NCBI GenBank assembly: GCA_031426815.1
Contig: JASJPG010000105.1
Location: forward strand, 1 to 9,921
Direction: 5' to 3'
Source of the DNA: PFJX01 sp031426815
GTDB lineage: Bacteria > Pseudomonadota > Gammaproteobacteria > Burkholderiales > Thiobacillaceae
Length of the DNA stretch: 9,921 nt
The translations under genes were made by a program, and so were the position numbers. The first letter of the stretch is position 1; every line of letters begins with the position of its first letter. Below, one piece after another: positions 1-5,888 of the stretch. The notes beneath the pieces are model-generated. The model worked only from the letters and a program-made list of their open reading frames with translations. It was not told where the DNA came from and searched no databases.

Positions 1-463
1 CGATCCACTGGATGCGGTTGGCGGACAAGCCTTCGCGCAGCGCCTTGATGATCGGAATACCGCCGGCGACAGCAGCTTCGAACGCCACCATGACGCCCTT
101 CTTTTGCGCGGCGGCGAAGATTTCGTTGCCATGTACGGCGAGCAGCGCCTTGTTTGCGGTCACCACGTGTTTACCGTTCTCGATCGCTGCCAGCACCAAA
201 TCCTTGGCCGTGGTGTAGCCACCGATCAACTCGACGACGATGTCTATATCGGGATCGCTCACCAGGCTGAAGGCATCGTCGGTCAGCTTGACCTGGTCGC
301 CGACCAGCGCGCGAGCAAGTTCCAGATTGCGATCCGCCACGGCGGTAATGCGAATCGGACGGCCAGCACGACGGGTGATTTCTTCCTGATTGCGGTTCAG
401 CACGGTCCAGGTGCCACCGCCGACAGTACCGATGCCGAGCAGACCTACGTTGATAGCTTTCAT
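1..463 (-). CDS. hom: Homoserine dehydrogenase, N-terminal part (runs off left edge)
   Basis: Partial gene: the first 154 codons are present and the rest lies beyond position 1. Homoserine dehydrogenase reduces aspartate semialdehyde to homoserine with NAD(P)H, the branch point to threonine and methionine, in the cytoplasm. The translation begins MKAINVGLLGIGTVGGGTW, showing the family's Rossmann dinucleotide-binding motif (G-x-G-T-V-G-x-G, residues 8-15). Further in are the VVELIGG segment, then HVVTANKALLA (about residues 102-112) and a FEAAVAGGIPII stretch near 133-144, all diagnostic of homoserine dehydrogenases. No frameshift or stop is seen. The ATG overlaps the stop codon of the upstream aminotransferase as ATGA, so the two are probably translationally coupled. 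Only a weak GGA lies upstream, consistent with reliance on coupling. The catalytic and any ACT domain are outside the window. Confidence 0.95.
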   Translation of the reverse strand, partial: MKAINVGLLGIGTVGGGTWTVLNRNQEEITRRAGRPIRITAVADRNLELARALVGDQVKLTDDAFSLVSDPDIDIVVELIGGYTTAKDLVLAAIENGKHVVTANKALLAVHGNEIFAAAQKKGVMVAFEAAVAGGIPIIKALREGLSANRIQWI

Positions 464-1647
464 TTCAGCAATCCATCTTTCTTGAACATGTCGCGCAAGC
501 CACGGATGGCCTGGCGCGTACGCATTTCGTTTTCGATCAGCGCGAAGCGCACGTGGTCGTCGCCGTAATCGCCGAAACCGACGCCAGGACTGACCGCGAC
601 CTTGGCGTCGGCCAGCACTTTTTTGGAAAATTCGAGCGACTTCATGTGCGCGTAAGGTTCCGGAATCGGCGTCCATAGGAACATGGTCGCCTTCGGCGCC
701 TGCACATGCCAGCCGACTTCGTTGAGGCCTTTGACCAGGGCATCACGCCGTTTCTGGTACATCAGGCGAATGTCTTCGACGCATTCCTGCGGGCCTTCCA
801 GCGCAGTGATGGCGGCGACCTGGATCGGCGTGAAGGTGCCGTAATCGTGATAGCTCTTGATCCGCGCCAGCGCGGCGCAAAGCTTGGCGTTGCCGACCAT
901 GAAGCCGACCCGCCAGCCAGGCATGTTGTAGCTCTTCGACAGCGTGAAGAACTCCACCGCGACATCCTTTGCACCAGGAACCTGCATGATCGAAGGCGCC
1001 TTGTAGCCGTCGAACACGATGTCGGCATAAGCGATGTCGTGCACTACAAAGAAGCCATACTCCTTCGCCATCGCCACCACCTTCTCGAAAAATTCGAGTT
1101 CGACGCACTGCGTCGTGGGGTTGCTCGGGAAGTTGAGGATCAACATCTTCGGGCGTGGCCAGAAATCCTTGATCGCCTTCTCCATTTCCTCGAAGAAGTT
1201 CACCCCCGGCACCATCGGCAGATGGCGGATGTCGGCGCCGGCGATAACCGGACCGTAAATATGGATCGGATAGCTGGGATTCGGCACCAGCACGATATCG
1301 CCGCGATCCAGCGTCGCCAGGGCCAGGTGGGCGATGCCCTCCTTCGAGCCGATCGTCGCGATAGCCTCTTTCTCCGGGTCGAAGTCCACGTCGTAGCGGG
1401 TCTTGTACCAGTTGCAGATCGCCTTGCGCAGACGCGGAATGCCCTTGGACACCGAGTATCGGTGGGTATCGCCGCGGCGAGCGGTCTCGATCATCTTTTC
1501 GACGATGTGCGGCGGCGTGGGCTGATCCGGATTGCCCATGCCGAAGTCGATAATGTCTTCGCCCCGCCGCCGGGCGGCCATTTTCAGTTCGCCGGTGATG
1601 TTGAAAACGTAAGGCGGCAGTCGTGTGATTCTAGGAAACTCGTCCAT
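460..1647 (-). CDS. alaC: AlaC-like PLP-dependent aminotransferase (glutamate-pyruvate type)
   Basis: A 395-residue class I/II (fold type I) aminotransferase. E. coli AlaC interconverts glutamate + pyruvate with 2-oxoglutarate + alanine in the cytoplasm. From memory the protein matches AlaC (YfdZ) over nearly its whole length, including RLPPYVFNIT at the N-terminus, ELKMAARRRGEDIIDF, TIGSKEG near 98-104 and SYHDYGTFTP near 265-274. Expected cofactor residues are visible: Lys238 in TLSKSYN as Schiff-base lysine, Asp204 in HDIAYAD for the pyridine nitrogen, Asn176 in FPSNPT, and Arg367 in HVRFALIEN for the substrate carboxylate. Length is normal. The ATG at 1647 is followed immediately by the conserved N-terminus; no strong Shine-Dalgarno precedes it. 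The gene is first in a pair with hom (ATGA overlap). That linkage suggests a role around aspartate-family amino acids, but substrate preference is inferred from similarity only. Confidence 0.93.
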   Translation of the reverse strand: MDEFPRITRLPPYVFNITGELKMAARRRGEDIIDFGMGNPDQPTPPHIVEKMIETARRGDTHRYSVSKGIPRLRKAICNWYKTRYDVDFDPEKEAIATIGSKEGIAHLALATLDRGDIVLVPNPSYPIHIYGPVIAGADIRHLPMVPGVNFFEEMEKAIKDFWPRPKMLILNFPSNPTTQCVELEFFEKVVAMAKEYGFFVVHDIAYADIVFDGYKAPSIMQVPGAKDVAVEFFTLSKSYNMPGWRVGFMVGNAKLCAALARIKSYHDYGTFTPIQVAAITALEGPQECVEDIRLMYQKRRDALVKGLNEVGWHVQAPKATMFLWTPIPEPYAHMKSLEFSKKVLADAKVAVSPGVGFGDYGDDHVRFALIENEMRTRQAIRGLRDMFKKDGLLK

Positions 1648-1689
1648 CGATTTGGGGCTTTGTAGAAAGGGGCTGGGTAAAGGCGGAGA

Positions 1690-1719
1690 ATCTTACCCGA
1701 GTGCCCAATCCACGGGCAA
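1690..1719 (-). promoter_or_regulatory. Candidate sigma70-type promoter for alaC-hom
   Basis: On the minus strand a TTGCCC (-35-like, 1714-1719) is separated by 18 bp from TAAGAT (-10-like, 1690-1695), about 43 bp upstream of the alaC ATG. Each box matches four of six consensus bases, so this is a suggestion only. It is the best-spaced pair I found in this short divergent gap. Confidence 0.3.
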
Positions 1720-1730
1720 TCTGATACGCC

Positions 1731-1752
1731 GCGGCTGTACCGATACAGCCGC
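1731..1752. repeat. Perfect inverted repeat (9-bp arms, 4-nt loop) in divergent intergenic region
   Basis: GCGGCTGTA (1731-1739), loop CCGA (1740-1743), then TACAGCCGC (1744-1752): the arms are exact reverse complements. It lies between the divergent starts of alaC (1647) and the Mth938-family gene (1793), 41 bp before the latter. A TTTTTT run follows on the plus strand at 1763-1768, but 10 bp after the stem, too far for a standard intrinsic terminator. It could be an operator for a dimeric regulator, an RNA hairpin in a 5' leader, or a decayed terminator. Confidence 0.6.
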
Positions 1753-1792
1753 CGTTTCAGCGTTTTTTCCACTGAATTTGCATCGCGCCGCC

Positions 1793-2164
1793 ATGAAATT
1801 GCATTTATCCCGCAGCTCGAACACTTTTCTGATTTCCGGCTACGGACCGGATCATTTCATGATCAACGGCGTGCGCCACGAATCCAGTCTGATCGTGCTG
1901 CCGGACGAGATTGTTGGCGATTGGGCCAGGCATTTCGAGCAGCTTTCGGTGCAACATTTCGATGCCTTGGCCATACGCGCGCCGGAAATCATTCTATTGG
2001 GCAGCGGCACCAAACTACGCTTTCCCTCTCCTGCCCTCTATGCCGGTCTGATCAAGGCGAACATCGGCGTCGAAGTCATGGATACGCCGGCGGCATGCCG
2101 CACCTACAACATCCTTGCGGCTGAAGGCCGTCGCGTCGCGGCAGCTTTGATCCTGGGGGATTGA
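1793..2164 (+). CDS. Mth938/DUF498 (NDUFAF3-family) small protein
   Basis: A 123-residue protein of the Mth938-like (DUF498/DUF598) family, which includes mitochondrial complex I assembly factor NDUFAF3; the bacterial role is not established. Features fitting the family are a short N-terminal strand region with ISGYGPDHFMING (about 14-26), a central FDALAIRAPEIILLGSGTK (about 56-74), the GIGVEVMDT-type strand (here NIGVEVMDTPAA, 90-101) and a closing EGRRVAAALILG (111-122). The frame is open upstream to 1625, but the ATG at 1793 is chosen because homologues start MKL-like and the upstream residues have no protein-like character. No clear Shine-Dalgarno is visible. It is divergent from alaC and its stop lies 2 bp from the stop of the convergent Crp/Fnr gene. 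It is the only plus-strand gene in the window. Confidence 0.85.
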   Translation: MKLHLSRSSNTFLISGYGPDHFMINGVRHESSLIVLPDEIVGDWARHFEQLSVQHFDALAIRAPEIILLGSGTKLRFPSPALYAGLIKANIGVEVMDTPAACRTYNILAAEGRRVAAALILGD

Positions 2165-2166
2165 CT

Positions 2167-2859
2167 TCACTCGATGCGGGTTTGCCGCATCGCTTCCGGG
2201 TCGCGAATGTACAGCGTGGTGCCATCCACTTCGACGCAGCCGATATCGGTCAGCTTGTGCAGCAAGCGGGAAAATGTTTCCGGCTTGACGCCGATGCGCG
2301 ATGCGATGACCTGCTTGGGCGCCTCCAGTTCGACCTTGTGGCGACCGGTTTCATCCGGGTCGGAGTGGTCGAGCAGATACTGCAGCAGGCGATCGGCGCC
2401 CTTCATCAGCGTCAGCCGGTCGATCTCGTTGACCAGCTTGTGCATGCGCGCGCTCATCGCGGCGAGCAGCCGAAAACAGCGATTCGCATCCCGTGCCAGC
2501 CATTCCTTGATACTGCGTCCATCGAACGCGATCAGTCTGGCGTTGCTCTGAGCCGAAGCGTTGATCGGATAGCGGCTGCCCATGAACAGTACGGCTTCGG
2601 CAAAGAAATGATTCGGCCCGACCAGGTCGATCACTTTTTCATCGCCTTGCGGTGAAGCCCGGAACAAGCGGATGACGCCTTCCGCTACCCAGTAGAACGC
2701 TTCGGCTGGATCGCCCTGGCTGAACAGGTGCTGGCCCGGCGTCAGGGTCAGGCTAGTGGCGTGGGAAACGGCTTCCAGGTATTCATCGTCCTCCAGGCCG
2801 GAAAACAGATAAACGCGGCGCAATGCTTCGAGATCGGTTTTTTGCAGAGGGGTATTCAC
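2167..2859 (-). CDS. Crp/Fnr-family transcriptional regulator, DNR-like
   Basis: A 230-residue cytoplasmic DNA-binding regulator. Residues about 18-118 form the cyclic-nucleotide-binding-like beta-roll (FSQGDPAEAFYWVAEGVIRLFR), about 120-150 the dimerisation helix, and about 152-222 the Crp-type winged helix-turn-helix. The recognition-helix segment KPETFSRLLHKL (192-203) carries the E--SR pattern (Glu194, Ser197, Arg198) that FNR-type proteins use to read TTGAT half-sites. The PNHFFAEAVLFM segment and PETFSR resemble Pseudomonas DNR, a haem/NO sensor of denitrification. Only two Cys (128, 208) are present and there is no N-terminal Cys cluster, so an FNR-type iron-sulphur sensor is not expected. 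The start is GTG, overlapping the nucleotidase stop as GTGA with a poor Shine-Dalgarno; no other plausible start exists. It is last in the rpoS operon. The ligand is unknown. Confidence 0.9.
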   Translation of the reverse strand: MNTPLQKTDLEALRRVYLFSGLEDDEYLEAVSHATSLTLTPGQHLFSQGDPAEAFYWVAEGVIRLFRASPQGDEKVIDLVGPNHFFAEAVLFMGSRYPINASAQSNARLIAFDGRSIKEWLARDANRCFRLLAAMSARMHKLVNEIDRLTLMKGADRLLQYLLDHSDPDETGRHKVELEAPKQVIASRIGVKPETFSRLLHKLTDIGCVEVDGTTLYIRDPEAMRQTRIE

Positions 2860-3539
2860 AATGGGCAGGTCAGTGAGGCACGCGGGGTAATTTCGCCAAA
2901 GCGGCGGATGGCGGAGAAATCGGCCACATCCTTGTCAGGCTGTCGGGTGTCGGGTTGCATGACGGCAAGCAAGTGCGCGATACCGAATTGACGGGCGGAA
3001 CGCAGCACCGGCAGGCTGTCATCGACCAATAACGTGCGGGCGGGATCGAACGGCTCGCTGCGCTGCAAGGCCGCCCAGAATGCGGGATCTTCCTTGGCGA
3101 TGCCATATTCGTGCGAGACATGCATGGCATCGAAATGCACGGCCAGGCCAGTGTGGTCCATTTTCAGGTTGAGACTCTTGCGGTGGGCATTGGTGACCAG
3201 AACGACGCGTTTACCGGCTGTCTTCAGGGCAACCAGAAATTCACTCACATCCGGATGTATCGCGATCAGGTGGGACAGTTCCTGTTTCAGCTGCGCGATG
3301 TCGAGTTCGAGTTGTTGCGTCCAGTAATCCACGCAATACCAATCCAGCGTGCCGGCTTTCGCGTTGTAGCGCCGGAAACACTCGGCATGTGCCTCGGCAT
3401 GCGGCAGTCCATGTTGTTCGGCAAATTTTTCCGGCACATAGACCTGCCAGAAATGATTGTCGAAGTGCAGATCGAGCAGCGTCCCGTCCATATCGAGCAG
3501 AACCGTATCGATCGCACGCCAGTCCAGCGCAGGTTTCAT
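2856..3539 (-). CDS. yrfG: HAD-family GMP/IMP nucleotidase (YrfG-like)
   Basis: A 227-residue haloacid-dehalogenase-superfamily phosphatase. E. coli YrfG dephosphorylates purine mononucleotides (GMP/IMP), and this protein resembles it closely, for example DTVLLDMDGTLLDL, FDNHFW and LDWYCVDYW. HAD motifs are intact: motif I DMDGT with nucleophile Asp16 and acid/base Asp18; motif II VTNAH with Thr116; motif III Lys149 in AKED; motif IV LLVDDS with Asp173/Asp174. A helical cap lies between motifs I and II (about 24-105). The ATG overlaps the rpoS stop as ATGA, and GAAGGA five bases upstream (3545-3550) is a good ribosome-binding site. Its own stop overlaps the GTG of the Crp/Fnr gene. Co-transcription with rpoS and surE, another nucleotidase, suggests nucleotide turnover in stationary phase (inference). 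Confidence 0.88.
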   Translation of the reverse strand: MKPALDWRAIDTVLLDMDGTLLDLHFDNHFWQVYVPEKFAEQHGLPHAEAHAECFRRYNAKAGTLDWYCVDYWTQQLELDIAQLKQELSHLIAIHPDVSEFLVALKTAGKRVVLVTNAHRKSLNLKMDHTGLAVHFDAMHVSHEYGIAKEDPAFWAALQRSEPFDPARTLLVDDSLPVLRSARQFGIAHLLAVMQPDTRQPDKDVADFSAIRRFGEITPRASLTCPL

Positions 3540-4480
3540 ATCAATCCTTCTTTCGACATGCCGGTTCTGCGCAGGATGCGGCGCAAGGTCTGCAAGGCTT
3601 CGAGCTGAATCTGGCGCACCCGCTCGCGGGTCACGCCCAGATGGGTAGCCAGTTCTTCCAGGGTCGCGACGTCCTCGTCGTTGAAGCCGAAACGACGTTC
3701 GATCACCCAGCGGTGTTTATCGCTGAGCTCTGCCAGCCAGGTCTGCACATGCTGTTCGAGCTCGGCCATCTGCAACATCTCTTCGGGCCGTTCGGAACGC
3801 TCGTCGGCAATCGCCTCGCCGATCGACAAGGTGGGGTCGATATCGAGCGGCGCATCCAGCGACGCAACGCGATCGTTCAAGGACAACAAGCGCCGCACTT
3901 CTTCCACCGGCTTGCCGGTCAGGTGGGCGATGTCTTCCGGGCCGGCATCCGGCACGCCATGTGTTTCCAGATGGCGTTGCGCGCGCAGGAAAATATTCAG
4001 TTCCTTGATGACGTGCACCGGCAAACGAATGGTGCGGGACTGATTCATGATCGCCCGTTCGATGTTCTGGCGGATCCACCAGGTGGCATAGGTGGAAAAG
4101 CGGAAGCCGCGTTCCGGCTCGAATTTGTCGAGCGCATGCATCAGGCCGAGATTGCCTTCCTCGATCAGGTCGAGCAGGGAAAGGCCGCGATTCAGGTAAT
4201 GCTTGGCAATGTTCACCACCAGACGCAGGTTGTGCTCGATCATTTTCTGGCGCGCTTCGAAATCGCCCTGGCGCACACGGAAGGCGAGCGCCCGCTCTTC
4301 CGGCTGAGTCAGCAAGCCCTCGCGACCGATCTCGTTGAGATAGAGCTGGGTGACATCGGGGATTTCGTCATAGTCCTGCTCGATATCCGCACGCGGGGTT
4401 TCCGGAACGATCTCGTGTTCGATATCGACAGGCGGATCCGATTCAGGGTCCGCAGAGTCTAGAAATGTCTCATCCTGCAT
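3536..4480 (-). CDS. rpoS: RNA polymerase sigma factor RpoS (sigma-38)
   Basis: A 314-residue primary-like sigma factor directing general stress and stationary-phase transcription. Visible domains: an acidic N-terminus; region 1.2 (about 42-72, DVTQLYLNEIG); region 2 (about 77-153) with LLDLIEEGNLGLMHA and the -10-reading FSTYATWWIRQNIERAIMN; region 3 (about 154-230); region 4 (about 232-305) ending in the -35-reading helix-turn-helix GVTRERVRQIQLEAL. Gene order after surE-pcm-nlpD, and IERAIMNQSRTIRLP, which is RpoS-like, identify it. KELN at about 159-162 matches the E. coli K173/E174 region bound by the RssB adaptor. The ATG at 4480 is preferred because GAGGG lies five bases upstream; an in-frame TTG at 4492 overlapping the nlpD stop would give 318 residues. 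The stop overlaps yrfG. Confidence 0.96.
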   Translation of the reverse strand: MQDETFLDSADPESDPPVDIEHEIVPETPRADIEQDYDEIPDVTQLYLNEIGREGLLTQPEERALAFRVRQGDFEARQKMIEHNLRLVVNIAKHYLNRGLSLLDLIEEGNLGLMHALDKFEPERGFRFSTYATWWIRQNIERAIMNQSRTIRLPVHVIKELNIFLRAQRHLETHGVPDAGPEDIAHLTGKPVEEVRRLLSLNDRVASLDAPLDIDPTLSIGEAIADERSERPEEMLQMAELEQHVQTWLAELSDKHRWVIERRFGFNDEDVATLEELATHLGVTRERVRQIQLEALQTLRRILRRTGMSKEGLI

Positions 4481-4485
4481 CCTCG

Positions 4486-4490
4486 CCCTC
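4486..4490 (-). promoter_or_regulatory. Shine-Dalgarno for rpoS ATG start
   Basis: GAGGG on the minus strand, five bases before the ATG at 4480. It decides between this ATG and the in-frame TTG at 4492, which has only a weak AGAG upstream. The site overlaps the last bases of nlpD, so termination of nlpD translation would deliver ribosomes directly to it. Confidence 0.55.
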
Positions 4491-5235
4491 AACTCTGTTT
4501 CGGCAAGTAATTGAGCGGATCCACGGGCTTGCCATACTCGCGAATCTCGAAATGCAATTTAACCCTGTCGGTATCCGTATCGCCCATTTCTGCGACGGGC
4601 TGTCCGCGTGCCACATTCTGACCTTCGGCAACCAGGATACGTTCATTGTGGGCGTAAGCAGAAAGCAGCGTCTTGCTGTGGCGGATGATGATGAGTTTTC
4701 CATAGCCCCGCAACCCGGAGCCCGCATAGACCACCCTACCGTTCGCCGCAGCCTGCACCTTATGTCCGCGTACGCCACCGATATCGATTCCCTTGCTGAG
4801 CATATCGCCGAAGCGCGCCAGCAAGGTGCCGCGGCTAGGCCAGATCCAGGACTCCGGCGCGACATCGTCGCCCGGCTCGGCAGGCAATACAGGCTCTGGT
4901 TTGATGACGCGCGTGACGATGGTAGGCGCATTGGGCACCGGCGCAGTCGTAACCACCGGTTTCGGTGCGCTCAACTTCAATAGATCGCCGCTTCGAATAT
5001 GCGCCGGATCCGGTAGTTCGTTCCAGGCCGCCAGATCGCGGTAGTCGAGGCCAAGCTCGAACGCGATCTTGAATAAGGTATCGCCATTCAAGATACGGTA
5101 GTGACCTGCCGGGGCCGGCGGCAGCGGCTTTTTGCCATAGCTCGAATCGCGCACCGGGGCAGGATGGCGCGTGCCGGCGCAACCCGAAAACAAGAGCGGC
5201 GCAAGCAAGAGAAACAGAACAGCGAGGCGGGTCAA
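4489..5235 (-). CDS. nlpD: NlpD-type lipoprotein, LysM + degenerate LytM (M23) domain
   Basis: A 248-residue outer-membrane lipoprotein. In E. coli, NlpD activates amidase AmiC for septal peptidoglycan splitting. A hydrophobic signal peptide (about 1-18) ends in LLFSGC, with Cys19 the predicted lipidation site. A Pro-rich linker is followed by a LysM domain (about 45-88, HYRILNGDTLFKIAFELGL), a second linker, and a LytM/M23 fold (about 128-244). The LytM zinc site is degenerate: the HxxxD histidine position is Ser147 (SKGID, Asp151 kept) and HxH reads Lys226-Leu-His228. This is as in E. coli NlpD, so it is probably an activator, not a peptidase. The start is TTG at 5235, overlapping the pcm stop (TTGA). 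The next Met is deep in the mature protein, so TTG is required for the signal peptide; AGGGG lies four bases upstream. In enterobacteria this gene carries the main rpoS promoter. Confidence 0.93.
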   Translation of the reverse strand: MTRLAVLFLLLAPLLFSGCAGTRHPAPVRDSSYGKKPLPPAPAGHYRILNGDTLFKIAFELGLDYRDLAAWNELPDPAHIRSGDLLKLSAPKPVVTTAPVPNAPTIVTRVIKPEPVLPAEPGDDVAPESWIWPSRGTLLARFGDMLSKGIDIGGVRGHKVQAAANGRVVYAGSGLRGYGKLIIIRHSKTLLSAYAHNERILVAEGQNVARGQPVAEMGDTDTDRVKLHFEIREYGKPVDPLNYLPKQS

Positions 5236-5888
5236 CTCACCCCTGAGAGCAAAGGCACGAATTTCACCGCCTCCAGATCCCGTTCCCGGAAACCGCCTGC
5301 CGGTTCCGCCTCGATCACGATCAGCCGCTGCGCTTCACCCGCTCCGACCGGGGCGACCAGACGCCCACCCGGCTTGAGCTGCAGCTTCAACTCCTCGGGG
5401 ATATAAGGCATGGCGGCGGCCACGACGATGGCATCGAAAGGCGCCGCGGCACGGTAGCCGAAACTGCCGTCGACGTTCTTGATCAGCACGTTGTTGATGC
5501 GTAATTCGCGCAACGTGACGCGCGCCCGCCCGACCAGCTTGGCAATGCGTTCCAGGCTGAGCACCTCTTTCGCCAACTTGGACAACACCGCCGCCTGATA
5601 ACCGCAGCCGCCGCCGATTTCCAGCACCCGTTCCAGCATCTGGCCGCGGCACGCCAACTCACAACTGCGCGCAACGATATACGGACTTGAAATGGTCTGA
5701 CCCTGGCCGATGGGCAGCGGCGTATCGTCGTAGGCGCGCTGCTGGATACTCTCTTCCAGGAACGGATGCCGCGGCACCGCGTTCATCGCGGCCAGTACCA
5801 GTGGATCCTTGATGCCCTGCTCTTTCAATCGCTCCAGCATGCGTGCGCGCGCACGCTGGGAAGTCATGCCGATGCCGCTCACGCTCAT
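5232..5888 (-). CDS. pcm: Protein-L-isoaspartate O-methyltransferase
   Basis: A 218-residue cytoplasmic SAM-dependent enzyme that methylates isoaspartyl residues formed by ageing of Asn/Asp, starting their repair. The family signature LPIGQGQTISSPYIVA (about 58-73) and SAM motif I VLEIGGGCGYQ (88-98) are clear. The usual G-T/S-G-S-G-Y core is here G-G-G-C-G-Y, a mild variant. FDAIVVAAAMPYIP (151-164) and LKPGGRLVAPVG (171-182) complete the methyltransferase core. The open frame extends upstream to 6035 inside surE, but that segment is implausible protein. The ATG at 5888 is chosen because it forms an ATGA overlap with the surE stop; an ATG at 5867 (211 residues) aligns as well with the E. coli start. 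The stop overlaps the nlpD TTG. Length fits the family (E. coli 208). Confidence 0.94.
   Translation of the reverse strand: MSVSGIGMTSQRARARMLERLKEQGIKDPLVLAAMNAVPRHPFLEESIQQRAYDDTPLPIGQGQTISSPYIVARSCELACRGQMLERVLEIGGGCGYQAAVLSKLAKEVLSLERIAKLVGRARVTLRELRINNVLIKNVDGSFGYRAAAPFDAIVVAAAMPYIPEELKLQLKPGGRLVAPVGAGEAQRLIVIEAEPAGGFRERDLEAVKFVPLLSGVS

Noticed and set aside
706..1665. Long plus-strand open frame (319 codons) antisense to alaC
   Set aside because: It lies wholly opposite a gene with intact catalytic motifs. The Arg/His-rich translation shows no family resemblance and is the usual by-product of GC-rich codon use.
1702..1718. Short inverted repeat TGCCC/GGGCA with 7-nt loop upstream of alaC
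   Set aside because: Five-base arms are expected by chance in DNA of this GC content, and it overlaps the candidate -35; not strong enough to list.
1625..1792. 56-codon upstream extension of the Mth938-family gene
   Set aside because: It would start inside alaC on the opposite strand and cross the inverted repeat; the family N-terminus fits the ATG at 1793.
3389..4462. Long plus-strand open frame (357 codons) antisense to rpoS and yrfG
   Set aside because: It spans the opposite strand of two confidently identified genes, has no recognisable domain and has no plausible ribosome-binding site; it is a shadow frame.
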